From positions 62,001 to 126,000 of the forward strand of contig JAUCZB010000001.1 in assembly GCA_030373325.1 (NCBI GenBank): a DNA stretch of 64,000 bases, given 5' to 3'. Each line of letters begins with the position of its first letter. Position 1 is the first letter of the stretch. Positions 28,879 to 38,276 of the stretch are shown piece by piece. Below the pieces are notes generated by a model. That model searched no databases. It saw only the letters and a list, made by a program, of their open reading frames with translations, and was not told the DNA's origin. Position numbers and translations under genes: made by a program. Origin of the DNA: Cyanobium sp. CZS25K (GTDB lineage Bacteria; Cyanobacteriota; Cyanobacteriia; PCC-6307; Cyanobiaceae).

Positions 28879-30443
28879 AGCCGCCAGCGGCGCACCACCT
28901 CGGGGATGGCCAGGCCGTCCAGGTCGACCTGGGCGTTGAGTCGCTGCATGGTGGTGGCAGGGATCCGGCCGGCCAGCGCCGTGACCACGGGCACCAGCTC
29001 CGGGTGCCGCCGCAGGGTTGCCGTGTGGAACACGGGCACCGCGTCATAGGGGGGGAAGTAGTGGCGGTCGTCCCGCAGCTGTTGCAGGTCGAGGGCGGGG
29101 ATCAGGCCATTGGTGGTGTCACCGGCGATCAGGTCGACGCGCCCCTCGGCCAGGGCCCGGTAGGTGAGGCCCAGATCCATGGCCTCGGGTGGTTGGGCGA
29201 AGCGCAGCCCGTAGCGCCGGGCCAGGCCGGCGAAGCCGTCGGGCCGGTTGAGGAATTCGTAGCCGAAGCCCGCCCGCCAGGTGGGGGTGTGGGCGGCCGC
29301 GTCGCTGATGGTGGCGATCCCCAGCCGACGGGCTTCGGCGCGGCGCACCAGGATCGCGAAGCTGTTCTCGAATCCCAGGGACGGGAACACGGTCAGTCCG
29401 AAGCGTTCGGCGTAGAGCCGCCGGGTTTCATCGAACACCCGCTGGCCCGGATTCGGCGTCTCCGGTGCTGGTGGCGGCTGGTCCAGCAGGGTGGTCCAGG
29501 CGGTGCCGGTGTACTCCACGTAGCCGTCGATGCGGCCGCTGCGCACCGCTTCGTGGATCAGGCCCGTGCCCCCCAGGCCGAAGTCCCGGCGCACCTTCAG
29601 GGGCGTTGTCGCTTCGATCTGCTGGGCCAGCAGTTCGCCCAGGATCAGCTGTTCGGTGAAGCTCTTGCTGCCGATCCGCACCGTGCCGGCGCCGGCGGTC
29701 GGCAGCAGCCGCAGCGCCAGCAGGGCCCCCAATGCGAGGCCCGCCAGGCCCCAGGTGAGTCGCAGGAACCGCCGCCGGCCGCTGCGGCGGCCCTGCGGGC
29801 GGCGCTGGGACAGGCGCTGTTCCAGCAGCCCGAGACCGGCATCGGCGATCAGGGCGATGGCCGCGGCCGGCAGGGCCCCCGCCAGGATCAGGCCGTTGTT
29901 CACCGTGGCGATGCCCCGGAAGATGAACACCCCCAGGCCGCCGGCGCCGATGGCGGCGGCGATGGTGGCCACACCCACCCCGATCACCGTGGCCACCCGG
30001 AGGCCGGCCATCAGGCTGGGCAGCGCCAGGGGCAGCTCCACCTGCAGCAGCACCTGGCGTCCACTCAGGCCCAGGGCCCGCCCGGCCTCCTTCAGTCCCG
30101 GGGGGACCTGGGCCAGGCCGGTGGCCAGGCCCCGCAGCAGGGGCAGCAGGGCATAGAGGGTGAGGGCCACGATCGCCGGCGTGGTGCCGATGCCCCCCAG
30201 CAGCGGCACGGTGAGCAGCAGGCCGAAGATCGCCAGGCTCGGGATCGTCTGCACCGTGCTGGCGGCCGCCAGCACCGGCCCGGCCCAGCGGGGCCGGCGG
30301 CTGATCCAGAGGCCCACGGGCAGGCTGATCGCCAGGGCCAGGCCGATGGCGGTGCCCACCAGCAGCAGGTGCTCGCCGCTGCGCTGGATGATCTCCCCCG
30401 CCAGGGCGCCGTCCCACCAGGCCGGCGGCCAGGGGGAGGTCAT
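28848..30443 (-). CDS. Osmoprotectant-type ABC permease fused to substrate-binding domain
   Basis: The 531-residue fusion has an N-terminal ProW/OpuBB-like permease (about residues 1-225, five to six helices, with the EAA loop around LKEAGRALGLSGRQVLLQVE) joined through a short hydrophobic linker to an OpuAC/ProX-like binding domain (VRIGSKSFTEQLILGELLAQ, then VEYTGTAWTTLL and YRALAEGRVDLIAGDTTNGL). Such systems import glycine betaine, choline or related compatible solutes; ligand choice cannot be predicted. No ATPase subunit is adjacent, so it must borrow or pair with an unlinked one. It overlaps the upstream amino acid permease gene by 4 bases. Confidence 0.85.
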   Translation of the reverse strand: MTSPWPPAWWDGALAGEIIQRSGEHLLLVGTAIGLALAISLPVGLWISRRPRWAGPVLAAASTVQTIPSLAIFGLLLTVPLLGGIGTTPAIVALTLYALLPLLRGLATGLAQVPPGLKEAGRALGLSGRQVLLQVELPLALPSLMAGLRVATVIGVGVATIAAAIGAGGLGVFIFRGIATVNNGLILAGALPAAAIALIADAGLGLLEQRLSQRRPQGRRSGRRRFLRLTWGLAGLALGALLALRLLPTAGAGTVRIGSKSFTEQLILGELLAQQIEATTPLKVRRDFGLGGTGLIHEAVRSGRIDGYVEYTGTAWTTLLDQPPPAPETPNPGQRVFDETRRLYAERFGLTVFPSLGFENSFAILVRRAEARRLGIATISDAAAHTPTWRAGFGYEFLNRPDGFAGLARRYGLRFAQPPEAMDLGLTYRALAEGRVDLIAGDTTNGLIPALDLQQLRDDRHYFPPYDAVPVFHTATLRRHPELVPVVTALAGRIPATTMQRLNAQVDLDGLAIPEVVRRWRLQQAGASGPD

Positions 30444-31819
30444 GACGCTTCGGCCGGCGTCAGGGCCCGGGTGGCCTGGAACAGGGGCACGCTCATGCCG
30501 ATGAGCAGCAGGGCCCAGCCGCTGTTGGCGGTGTCGTTGAGCAGGGCGCCGATCAGAAAGGCGATCGACCCCACCAGCACGATGGCGGCGCTCCAGGGGT
30601 AGCCCCAGGCCCGGAACGGCCGGGGCCGTTCCGGCTCCCGCAAGCGGAGCACGAACAGGCAGACGATCCCCACCAGGTAGAGGCTGACGTAGAGGAACGC
30701 CGCCAGGCCCAGCAGGATGGTGAAGTCACCGCAGAGCACCAGCAGGGCTGACGCCAGGGTGGTGAGCAGCAGCGCCACCGTGGGGGTGCCGCCCCGGTTC
30801 ACCCGGTCGACCAGGGGGCTGAACAGCCGGTCGCGGCTGAGGCCGTAAAGGATTCGGGGGGCGCCCATGATCGAGGCATTGATCAGGCCCACCAGGGACA
30901 GCAGCGCCAGCACGGTGATCGCCTGGCCTCCGAAGGCGCCGAACAGCAGGGCGGCCGCATCGGCCACCGGCAGGCTGGAGACGGCGATCCCCCGCAGGGG
31001 CAACACCCGCAGCAGGGCCAGGTTGAACAGGGTGTAGATGGCGATCACCGCCAGCACCCCGCCGATCAGGGAGCGGGGCAGGTCGTCCTCCGGTTCGCTG
31101 AACTCCTCGGAGAAGTAGATGGGGCTGTGCCAGCCGTCGTAGGTGGTGACGATCGCCTGCAGGGAGAACACCAGCGCCACCGCCAGGCCACTCCAGCCCA
31201 CCGGGGCCGCCAGGGCGGCCGCCGGGTCGGTGGGGATCGCCGCGGCTGCTGCGGCGCGGGTGTCGGGGCCGCCCAGCAGAAAGCAGGCCGCCACCACCGC
31301 CAGGAAGGCGACCGCCTTGGCCAGGCTCAGCAGCTTCTGACTGCCGCTGGCGGCCTCCACCCCCAGCAGCTGGATGAGGGTGAACAGCACCAGCACCCCA
31401 AGCCCCACCAGCTTTTCGTGGGCCGCCAGGCCCGGCAGCAGAAACACCGCGTACTCCCCGACGGTGACCGCCACCCAGGCGATGCCGGTGCAGTGGCCGA
31501 TCCAGTCCATCCAGCCCACGCTGAAGCCGGCCGCGTCGCCGAAGCAGCGGCGGGCGTAGACGTACCAGCCGCCCGCCAGGGGCAGGCTGGCCCCCAACTC
31601 CGCCGCGGCGATGGCGCCGAGCAGGGCGTAGAGGCCGCCGGCCAGCCAGGCCGCCACCACCCAGGCGCCGCTGCCCATCTGGGCCGCCACCAGGCCGGGG
31701 GTGCGCAGGATGCCGGCGCCGATGGTGCCGCCCACGGCTCCGGCGATGCCGAAGCTGACCCCCAGCACGCTGAGCAGGCGGCCCGGGGGCTGGGCTGGCG
31801 CCTCCAGCTCCGGCGACAC
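30440..31819 (-). CDS. APC-superfamily amino acid permease
   Basis: The 459-residue protein has about 12 helices and the APC helix-1 signature GAVGGTIGAGILRTPG near residue 30, then YARRCFGDAAGFSVGWMDW and SIMGAPRILYGLSRD, all typical of the amino acid/polyamine/organocation superfamily. It starts with GTG. It is coupled (ATGA) to the osmolyte ABC fusion and follows a 53-residue protein by 23 bases, so the three probably form one transcript concerned with solute uptake. The substrate is not predictable. Confidence 0.85.
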   Translation of the reverse strand: MSPELEAPAQPPGRLLSVLGVSFGIAGAVGGTIGAGILRTPGLVAAQMGSGAWVVAAWLAGGLYALLGAIAAAELGASLPLAGGWYVYARRCFGDAAGFSVGWMDWIGHCTGIAWVAVTVGEYAVFLLPGLAAHEKLVGLGVLVLFTLIQLLGVEAASGSQKLLSLAKAVAFLAVVAACFLLGGPDTRAAAAAAIPTDPAAALAAPVGWSGLAVALVFSLQAIVTTYDGWHSPIYFSEEFSEPEDDLPRSLIGGVLAVIAIYTLFNLALLRVLPLRGIAVSSLPVADAAALLFGAFGGQAITVLALLSLVGLINASIMGAPRILYGLSRDRLFSPLVDRVNRGGTPTVALLLTTLASALLVLCGDFTILLGLAAFLYVSLYLVGIVCLFVLRLREPERPRPFRAWGYPWSAAIVLVGSIAFLIGALLNDTANSGWALLLIGMSVPLFQATRALTPAEAS

Positions 31820-31842
31820 CGGATCGGGGGGAATGGAGGGCT

Positions 31843-32004
31843 TCAGGAGGCGATCACCCGTTCCAGGAGCCCGTGCAGTTCCTCCAACTCGTGGCGGCTG
31901 AGCAGCCAGTCGCCTGCCAGATCCTTGGTGACGCGGGCTTCGACGATCCAGCCGTCTTCCGTGGGTGCGATGGCGAAGTGGGGGGACTGGAAAGGGGCGA
32001 CCAT
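31843..32004 (-). CDS. 53-residue conserved-looking protein
   Basis: This short frame starts at the ATG at 32004 and reads MVAPFQSPHFAIAPTEDGWI, with a middle VEARVTKDLAGDWLLSRHEL and an acidic/hydrophobic helix at the end. It is well formed, with natural composition, and sits 23 bases before the amino acid permease on the same strand. I do not recognise a family or function. Confidence 0.5.
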   Translation of the reverse strand: MVAPFQSPHFAIAPTEDGWIVEARVTKDLAGDWLLSRHELEELHGLLERVIAS

Positions 32005-32073
32005 GGGCTGGCGGGAGCGGCGCTGTGCCTTCTGTTTAGCTAGGGCCCGTGGGGCAGGCAGCCCCCTGGCGCC

Positions 32074-32970
32074 TCAGGGCCCATCGGAGGGGGCATTGGA
32101 GGGGGGTGGCGCGAGCTCCCCCAGCAGCGGCGGCGGGCCCAGCTGCTCCAGCCGGAACGTGGCGCCATAGCTGGGGGTGGGGCGCTGGGAATAGAAGCGG
32201 GCGGGGCTGGGCTGGCCCAGGGCGCGGCGGCCCGCGGCCACCAGGGCGGCGGCCCTGCTGCGGGTGCGCAGGGCCTGGAGCACCAGGCCCTGCAGCCAGT
32301 CGGGGGCGGTGCTCCAGCCCAGGGCGACGCAGGTCTGGTGATCCAGCAGGCCGAGCAGCCCCCGCCGCAGCGCCGGTCGCAGGGGTGCGGGCCAGTCGGC
32401 CAGGAGCATGGCCAGGGTGGCCTCGGCGATGCGCCGGTTGGTGGCCGCCGGGGCGAAGGCCTCCCGCTCCACCCGTTCGTTCAGGGTCAGCAGCGCTTCG
32501 AGGCCAGCCGGCAGATCGGCAATCCCCATGCGTGCCCCCACCCCGCGCCAGAAGAGGAACAGGTGCTCCTGCTCCAGGGGCGTGAGTGGCCGCCAGCCGT
32601 AGCGGGCCAGCCAGCGGATCGGCTCGGCCACGAAGGTGGAGAGGACGTAGAGGAAATCGTCGTTGCCGATGGCGTAGTGGCCGTGAATGCGGTTCATGCG
32701 TGCGATCACCTCGGCCCCGGCAGGGCTGTCGAGGCCGTGCCGCAGCAGCTCGGCCACCATCAGACCGGTGTCGTCGTAACGCTTGCGGGGGCGTTGCTCG
32801 AATTCCCCCGTGCGGGCCAGCAGCCCGGAGATGGAGGGCACGCAGAAGGTCTTGAGCAGGGCCAGCTCCAGGGCCCGGGTGAGGTCCCAGGGGAACAGCT
32901 CCCCCGCCAGCCGGTGGGCGGTGGCTTCGGCGGCCCGGAGCGGGGCGTCGCTGGGGGAGGCGTCGGTCAT
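32074..32970 (-). CDS. MpaB-type oxygenase family protein (DUF2236)
   Basis: The 298-residue protein has the hallmark helical block of the DUF2236/rubber-oxygenase-like family: RKRYDDTGLMVAELLRHG, then RMNRIHGHYAIGNDDFLYVL with the conserved histidines expected to bind heme, and FVAEPIRWLARYGWRPLT. Family members are heme proteins; the best known cleave polyisoprene. The cyanobacterial role is unknown. It lacks a signal peptide, so it is probably cytosolic or membrane-associated. It follows the DUF924 gene by 5 bases and is likely co-transcribed. Confidence 0.75.
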   Translation of the reverse strand: MTDASPSDAPLRAAEATAHRLAGELFPWDLTRALELALLKTFCVPSISGLLARTGEFEQRPRKRYDDTGLMVAELLRHGLDSPAGAEVIARMNRIHGHYAIGNDDFLYVLSTFVAEPIRWLARYGWRPLTPLEQEHLFLFWRGVGARMGIADLPAGLEALLTLNERVEREAFAPAATNRRIAEATLAMLLADWPAPLRPALRRGLLGLLDHQTCVALGWSTAPDWLQGLVLQALRTRSRAAALVAAGRRALGQPSPARFYSQRPTPSYGATFRLEQLGPPPLLGELAPPPSNAPSDGP

Positions 32971-32975
32971 CGGCG

Positions 32976-33521
32976 TCAGAAACGGGAGCCGTGCTGCTGC
33001 AGGAAGGCCATCTCCTCGGCGCTGCTCGGGCGCCCGAGGGCCCGGTTGCGGTGGGGGAAGCGGCCAAAGCGGGCGATCACCGCATGGTGGCGCCGGGCGA
33101 AGTCGGCCGTGCGCGGGTCGGTGTGGCGCTCGAACAGGGGCAGCCCAAGCTCCTGCAGGGCCAGATCCTCGCTGTGCATCAGGGGCATCAGCCAGAACGG
33201 CCGCCGTTCGGGGGCCGGCTCCGCCGCGACCCAGCCCGCCTCCAGGGCTTTCAGGGTGAGGGTCTGGGCCTGGCCATCACCCTGGAAGGCGCGGGCCTGA
33301 TCCCGCCAGATCTGACGGGGAAACTGGTCGAGCACCAGCAGCAGGGCCAGGGCGTCCGCGGCACTGTCGCCCCAGGGGGCCAGCTCGCCCGCCAGGGCCT
33401 GCTCGGTGAGATCGCCGAACCGTTCCCGCACGGTTCGGTCGCGCTCGGGACCGGGCCGGAACCAGGCGGCGGGGGGAGTCTCTTCGAACCAGAAGCGCAG
33501 CACCGCCGCAGGGGTGTCCAT
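32976..33521 (-). CDS. DUF924 family protein
   Basis: The 181-residue protein matches DUF924 throughout: VLRFWFEETPPAAWF at the start, LALLLVLDQFPRQIWRDQARAF in the middle, MPLMHSEDLALQE, and the ending RFGRFPHRNRALGR. It is a helical, TPR-like cytosolic protein of unknown function. It lies 3 bases after a small membrane protein and 5 bases before the MpaB-type gene. Confidence 0.85.
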   Translation of the reverse strand: MDTPAAVLRFWFEETPPAAWFRPGPERDRTVRERFGDLTEQALAGELAPWGDSAADALALLLVLDQFPRQIWRDQARAFQGDGQAQTLTLKALEAGWVAAEPAPERRPFWLMPLMHSEDLALQELGLPLFERHTDPRTADFARRHHAVIARFGRFPHRNRALGRPSSAEEMAFLQQHGSRF

Positions 33522-33524
33522 GGA

Positions 33525-33746
33525 TCAGCTGATCAAACGGTGCAGGAAAAAGGGAAGCAGCATCAGTGCCAGGGCCACCAACAGCAGCAGGGGAAGGTTG
33601 CGGATCCCGTAGGGCACCACCATCAGCAGCACCCCGCAGCCCAGGGCCACCGCACGGGCCTGCTTCTTGCCGTAGATCGTGTACCCCAGCCCGATCGAGC
33701 TGATCAACAGGGTCATCAACTGGAAGAGGCTGGGATCGCTGCTCAT
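33525..33746 (-). CDS. Small two-helix membrane protein
   Basis: From the ATG at 33746 the 73-residue frame has two hydrophobic helices (LMTLLISSIGLGYTIYGKKQ and NLPLLLLVALALMLLPFFL) joined by a basic turn, and no long polar domain. GYTIYGKKQ is a recurrent pattern in small bacterial membrane proteins sometimes labelled amino acid transport proteins, without proven function. It is the first gene of the unit with DUF924 and MpaB. Confidence 0.55.
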   Translation of the reverse strand: MSSDPSLFQLMTLLISSIGLGYTIYGKKQARAVALGCGVLLMVVPYGIRNLPLLLLVALALMLLPFFLHRLIS

Positions 33747-33835
33747 GGATCCTGGCCGGTGGCGGCTGACGCCCCCATGCTGGGGCCCACGTCCCCGTCC
33801 TGCCCACCCATGACCCACACGGTCTCCAGTTCCAC

Positions 33836-34111
33836 GTGGAGGTGACGCAGACCGCCCTTGAGCGCTGGCTCGAGAGGGACGGCGACGATGTGCGGATGGC
33901 CCTGGGCCCGGACGGGGCCGGCCAGCTGCGGGCCGGCCAGGCGCTCTGGGGAGAGGACGGGGAGCGGCAGGGGCTGCGGCTGATCAACAACCTGCTGGAT
34001 CGGGTCGCCGCCCTGCTGGGGGGCTGTCCCCTGCTGGGAGGGCCAGGCCATCGAAGCGCCCACCGAACGCACCACCCGGCGCGGCGCCGCCCATCGCGGC
34101 AGCTTCCCTAG
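33836..34111 (+). CDS. Small hypothetical protein
   Basis: A 91-codon frame from GTG 33836 has protein-like sequence for its first 65 residues (TALERWLERDGDDVRMAL, then LRLINNLLDRVAALLG), after which the tail turns into low-quality His/Arg-rich sequence, suggesting a frameshift or a truncated gene. It ends 1 base before the CbiX-like gene. No family is recognised. Confidence 0.35.
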   Translation: MEVTQTALERWLERDGDDVRMALGPDGAGQLRAGQALWGEDGERQGLRLINNLLDRVAALLGGCPLLGGPGHRSAHRTHHPARRRPSRQLP

Positions 34112-34112
34112 G

Positions 34113-34775
34113 GTGAGGGGCATGCGCGGGATCATGGCAAGCCCCCTTCTGCTGGTGGTGCATGGCCGTGCCGGTGGCGTGATCCCCCCCGAACTGCAGT
34201 CCCTGGCCCACCAGCTGGAGACAGGGCGCGGGTCGCCGGTGGGGCTCGAGGCCCTGACGGCAGCGGAACCGCCGCCGCTCCCCGCAGGTAGCAGCCCCGC
34301 TACCCCCCTGCGCCTGGTGCCGCTGTTTCTGCTGCCCGGCAGCCATGTGCGCCGTGACGTGCCGCGGATCGCGGATCGCTGCCGCCAGCGCGGGCCGGTG
34401 CGGCGTCTGCCGTTCCTGGGGGCCTGGCCCGCCTGGCAGAAGGCATTGGCCGCCGAGCTGGCGGAGCTGAAGACGCGGGCGGGCGGGTCCCCAGCCACTG
34501 CAGGACCCTGGCTGCTGCATCATCCGCTGGAGGGTGCACTGGGGGCGGCGTTTCTGGCGCACCTCGCGGTGGTCACCGGTGCCAGCTGCCGGGCCACTCC
34601 ATACAGTGCGACGGATCACGAGGAAGCTCCGCTGCCCCTGCCTGGCCCCGCCCTGCCCCTGGCCCTGGCGGCCAACAGGCTCACCGACGCCCTGCCGGCG
34701 CCGGTGGGTGTGCCCCTGCTGCAGCGGCCCCGCTTCCGGGCTGTGGTGCTGGAGGCGTTGATCTCGTTGCCATGA
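34113..34775 (+). CDS. CbiX/SirB-like sirohydrochlorin chelatase
   Basis: The 220-residue protein opens with LLLVVHGRAGG, matching the metal-site histidine strand of CbiX chelatases (HGS/HGR), and contains VPLFLLPGSHVRRDVPRIAD, the second signature with a conserved histidine. These enzymes insert iron or cobalt into sirohydrochlorin. Next to cobA and near nirA, iron insertion to make siroheme for nitrite reductase is the likely role. The sequence is divergent from typical CbiX. A second Met at 34134 is equally plausible as start. It overlaps cobA by 4 bases. Confidence 0.7.
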   Translation: MRGMRGIMASPLLLVVHGRAGGVIPPELQSLAHQLETGRGSPVGLEALTAAEPPPLPAGSSPATPLRLVPLFLLPGSHVRRDVPRIADRCRQRGPVRRLPFLGAWPAWQKALAAELAELKTRAGGSPATAGPWLLHHPLEGALGAAFLAHLAVVTGASCRATPYSATDHEEAPLPLPGPALPLALAANRLTDALPAPVGVPLLQRPRFRAVVLEALISLP

Positions 34776-35581
34776 CCGATGAGACCCTGCCCCCAACGGC
34801 CGCTGATGGTCCCGGCACGGTGTATCTGGTGGGGGCCGGCCCGGGAGATCCGGATCTCCTCACCCTGCGGGCCCACCGGTTGCTGCAGCAGTGCGACGCC
34901 CTCGTCTACGACTCCCTGGTGCCCACCGCCCTGCTGGAACTGGTGCCTGAGGGCTGCGAGCGGCATTTCGTCGGCAAGCGCCGCGGCCACCATTCGGTGC
35001 CCCAGCCCAGCACCAACGCCGTGCTGCGCGAGCTGGCCGGCCGCCGGCGGTTGATCGTGCGCCTCAAGGGCGGCGATCCGTTCCTGTTCGGCCGTGGCGG
35101 CGAGGAGGCGGCCCATCTGGCGGCCCACGGGATCCCGGTGCAGGTGGTGCCGGGGGTCACCGCCGGCATCGCCGCCCCCGCCTATGCCGGCATTCCGGTC
35201 ACCCACCGGCGGGCGGGTTCGAGCGTCACCTTCGTGACGGGCCATGAGGAGATCGACAAACGCCGTCCCGGCGTCGACTGGCGTGGCCTGGCCCGCAGCA
35301 GCGATGGCCTGGTGATCTACATGGGCCTGCATAACCTGCGCCACATCATCGGGGAGCTGATCGAAGGTGGTCTGGCCCCCAGCACCCCCGCCGCCGTGAT
35401 CCAGCAGGGCACCGTGCGGGGCCAGCGGGAGCTGGTGGCCACCCTGGCGGTGCTGGCCGACCGGGTGGAGGCCGAGGCCTTCGCCTCCCCCTCGATCGTG
35501 GTGGTCGGTGCGGTGGTGGCGGAACGGGTGCTGTCCTGTGCGCCGCCGCCGGCGGATGTGGCGATGCCGATTCCCTTCTGA
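34772..35581 (+). CDS. cobA: Uroporphyrinogen-III C-methyltransferase
   Basis: CobA/SUMT methylates uroporphyrinogen III twice with SAM to give precorrin-2, the branch point to siroheme and B12. The 269-residue protein has all family blocks: VYLVGAGPGDPDLLTLRA, CDALVYDSLVP, RLKGGDPFLFGRGGEEA, VVPGVTAG and the central VTGHEE. It is a stand-alone SUMT, lacking the CysG dehydrogenase/chelatase half. Coupled to the CbiX-like gene, it probably feeds siroheme synthesis for NirA; a dedicated dehydrogenase is not present in the window. Confidence 0.93.
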   Translation: MTDETLPPTAADGPGTVYLVGAGPGDPDLLTLRAHRLLQQCDALVYDSLVPTALLELVPEGCERHFVGKRRGHHSVPQPSTNAVLRELAGRRRLIVRLKGGDPFLFGRGGEEAAHLAAHGIPVQVVPGVTAGIAAPAYAGIPVTHRRAGSSVTFVTGHEEIDKRRPGVDWRGLARSSDGLVIYMGLHNLRHIIGELIEGGLAPSTPAAVIQQGTVRGQRELVATLAVLADRVEAEAFASPSIVVVGAVVAERVLSCAPPPADVAMPIPF

Positions 35582-35664
35582 AGCCGCCGATACCGATACG
35601 GCAGCCTGCCAGCCCGTCCCGTTGCGGCGTCAGGCCGGCGCTGCTGGCCGGTTCGCTGCTGGGG

Positions 35665-36432
35665 GTGGGTCTGGCGGTGGCGCTGGGTGCCTGCGCAGGT
35701 GGGGCAGGGTCAGGGTCCGGCGCCAGCACCGCACCCCTGCTGGTGAGTGCGGCGGCCAGTCTCTCCGGGCCGCTCCAGACCCTGGCCGCCCCCTTCGCCA
35801 GCGCCAGGGGCGTGGCGCCGCCCCGGTTCAACTTCGGCGCCTCCGGCCTGCTGCAGCAGCAGATCCAGCAGGGGGCCCCCGCTGATGTGTTCCTTTCCGC
35901 CGGCGTCCGCCCGATGGAGGCCCTGCAGAGGGCGGGTCTGCTGCTGGCCGGCAGCCGCCGGGACCTGCTGGGCAACCGGCTGGTGATGGTGGTGCCGGAG
36001 CGGGCGCCGCGGCGGCCCCTGGACTTCACGGGCCTGGCCGGGCCGGCGGTGGGGCGCCTCGCCATCGGGGATGGCACCGTGCCGGCCGGCGACTACGCCC
36101 GCCAGGTTCTGGACCACTACGGACTCACGGGCGCCGTGGCCCGGAAGCTGGTGCCCCTGGGGTCGGTGCGGGCGGTGGCCCGGGCGGTGGCGGCCGGCCA
36201 CGTGGATGCCGGGATGGTGTATCGCAGTGATGCGGTGCAGCTCGGGGGGCTGCGGGTGGTGGCCACGGCCCCGGCGGCCAGCCATGCCCCGATCCGCTAC
36301 AGCGGCGCGGTGCTGCGCAGGAGCCGCCAGCCTCGGCTGGCCCTGGCCTACCTGCGCTCCCTGAGCACGCCGGCGGCCCAGGTGCTGTTCCACCGCGAGG
36401 GCTTCCCATCCCTGCCCGAGCGGGCTCCCTGA
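35665..36432 (+). CDS. modA: Molybdate ABC transporter substrate-binding lipoprotein
   Basis: ModA captures molybdate outside the membrane. It has LLVSAAASLSGPLQTLA, the oxyanion-site FGASGLLQQQIQQGAPADVF, and VAAGHVDAGMVYRSDA. The only standard start in this frame is GTG 35665, which leaves just nine residues before the lipobox-like LGAC. The hydrophobic segment clearly extends upstream in frame (LLAGSLLGVGLAVALGAC preceded by basic residues) right up to the cobA stop, so translation may start at a non-standard codon there. It overlaps modBC by one base. Confidence 0.88.
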   Translation: MGLAVALGACAGGAGSGSGASTAPLLVSAAASLSGPLQTLAAPFASARGVAPPRFNFGASGLLQQQIQQGAPADVFLSAGVRPMEALQRAGLLLAGSRRDLLGNRLVMVVPERAPRRPLDFTGLAGPAVGRLAIGDGTVPAGDYARQVLDHYGLTGAVARKLVPLGSVRAVARAVAAGHVDAGMVYRSDAVQLGGLRVVATAPAASHAPIRYSGAVLRRSRQPRLALAYLRSLSTPAAQVLFHREGFPSLPERAP

Positions 36433-38276
36433 TGGAGGCCGCCCCAGGGCTGTCTCCCCTGCTGCTGTCGCTGCGCACCGCGGCCCTGGCGGTGCTGCTG
36501 GTGGTGCCCCTGGGGTTCATCGCCGCCGAGCAGGTGCGGCGCTGGCGGGGGGCGCGGCGCACCGTCGCCGACCTGCTGCTGCTCTCGCCCCTGGTGCTGC
36601 CGCCCACGGTGCTGGGCTTCGTGCTGTTGCAGTTGCTGGGCCGCTACGGACCGCTGGGGGAGCCCCTGGCGCGGCTGGGGCTGGAGCTGGTGTTCAGCTG
36701 GCCCGCCACGGTGCTGAGCGCGGCGGTGGTGGCCTTCCCGCTGATGTACCGGACCCTGCTGGCGTCGCTGGAGCAACTGGATCCCGGCCTGGAAGGGGTG
36801 GCCCGCAGCCTGGGGGCCGGCCCCTGGCGGGTGTGGCGCCGGATCACCTTTCCGCTGGTGCTGCCGGGGCTGGGGGCGGGCATCAGCCTCAGCTACGCCC
36901 GGGCCCTGGGGGAGTTCGGCACCACCTTGATGCTGGCGGGCAACATCCCCGGCCGCACCCAGACGCTGCCCTTGGCCATCTTTGCGGCGGTGGATGCCGG
37001 CGACCTGCCTCAGGCCTGGGTGTGGACCGGCCAGGTGCTGCTGCTGAACGGGCTCTGCCTGGGCCTGGTGCAGCTGTTCCTGCGCCGGGGCCGGTGGCCG
37101 CGAGGGGCGGACGCCTCCATTCCCGCTCCAACGCCGGAGCCGCTGCCGGCCCCGGGCCCTCCCGTGAAGTCGCCTCCCCGGCATCCCCAGACCCCTTTCG
37201 ACCTCCGCTTCGCGCTCCACCGGCGCCACGGCGCGTTCCGCTTCGACCTGGCCCTGGCCACGCCCTGCCGCCGTCTGGCGATCCTGGGGGCCTCCGGAGC
37301 GGGCAAGAGCCTGCTGCTGCGCCTCCTGGCCGGCCTGGAACGGCCGAGTTCCGGCCGGATCGAACTGAACGGCCGGGTGCTCTTCGATGCGGAGCGCGGC
37401 ATCGATCTGCCGCCGGAACGGCGCCGCATCGCCGTGATGCTCCAGCACGATGCACTCTTTCCCCACCTGAGCGTGGCCGCCAATGTGGGCTTCGGGCTGG
37501 CCCACCTGCCAGCGGCTGAGCGCCACGCCCGGGTGGCGGCCCAGCTGGCGGCGGTGGGGCTGCTGGACCAGGCGCGCCAGTATCCGGCCCAGCTCTCGGG
37601 GGGCCAGCAGCAGCGCACGGCCCTGGCCCGGGCCCTGGTGACGGAACCGGATCTGCTGCTGCTGGATGAGCCCTTCTCCTCCCAGGACGCCCATCGCCGC
37701 CGCCGCCTGCAGCAGCTGATGGAGGAGCTGCTGGCCCGTTCCGGGGTCCCCACCCTGCTGGTGACCCACGACATGGACGAGGCCTACCGGCTGTGCCAGG
37801 AGCTGCTGGTGATCGACCGGGGGGCGTTGCTGCGCCACGGGCCCCGCCGGGAGGTGTTCGAGCGGCCCGGGGCGGTGGCGGTGGCGCGGCTGACGGGCTG
37901 CAAGAACATCTCGGCGGTGCAGCGGCTCGCTCCCACCCGGCTGCGGGCCCTGGCCTGGGGCCTGGAGCTGGTGACGCCCGAGCCCCTGGAGGCGGCCGTG
38001 ACCCACGTGGGAATGCGGGCCAACCACCTGGAACTGGGCACCGCCCCTGCACCGGATGCGGCCCACCACTGGCCCTGCCGGGTGGTGCGGGTGAGCGAGG
38101 GCCCTCTGCACGTCACCGTTTTCGTGCTGCCGGCGGCCATGGCCGATGGCCACGGGGCATGCGAGCCGATCCTGGTGGAACTGCGCCGGCGCCGCTGGAG
38201 CGTCCTGGCCCAGGCCGCCGCCGCCGGCGACCTGGTGCTGTCCCTTCCCGCGGACGGCCTGCTGCCGCTGCGATGA
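36432..38276 (+). CDS. modBC: Fused molybdate ABC permease-ATPase
   Basis: This 614-residue fusion joins a ModB permease (residues about 1-220, five to six helices, EAA loop around [20 protein letters not shown] and [14 protein letters not shown]) to a ModC ATPase (about 250-600). The ATPase has Walker [10 protein letters not shown], signature LSGGQQQR, Walker [12 protein letters not shown]-loop [10 protein letters not shown] and a C-terminal TOBE-like region. It imports molybdate for the molybdenum cofactor of NarB. Permease-ATPase fusions are known in cyanobacterial molybdate transporters. It overlaps moaC by 4 bases. Confidence 0.92.
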   Translation: MEAAPGLSPLLLSLRTAALAVLLVVPLGFIAAEQVRRWRGARRTVADLLLLSPLVLPPTVLGFVLLQLLGRYGPLGEPLARLGLELVFSWPATVLSAAVVAFPLMYRTLLASLEQLDPGLEGVARSLGAGPWRVWRRITFPLVLPGLGAGISLSYARALGEFGTTLMLAGNIPGRTQTLPLAIFAAVDAGDLPQAWVWTGQVLLLNGLCLGLVQLFLRRGRWPRGADASIPAPTPEPLPAPGPPVKSPPRHPQTPFDLRFALHRRHGAFRFDLALATPCRRLAILGASGAGKSLLLRLLAGLERPSSGRIELNGRVLFDAERGIDLPPERRRIAVMLQHDALFPHLSVAANVGFGLAHLPAAERHARVAAQLAAVGLLDQARQYPAQLSGGQQQRTALARALVTEPDLLLLDEPFSSQDAHRRRRLQQLMEELLARSGVPTLLVTHDMDEAYRLCQELLVIDRGALLRHGPRREVFERPGAVAVARLTGCKNISAVQRLAPTRLRALAWGLELVTPEPLEAAVTHVGMRANHLELGTAPAPDAAHHWPCRVVRVSEGPLHVTVFVLPAAMADGHGACEPILVELRRRRWSVLAQAAAAGDLVLSLPADGLLPLR

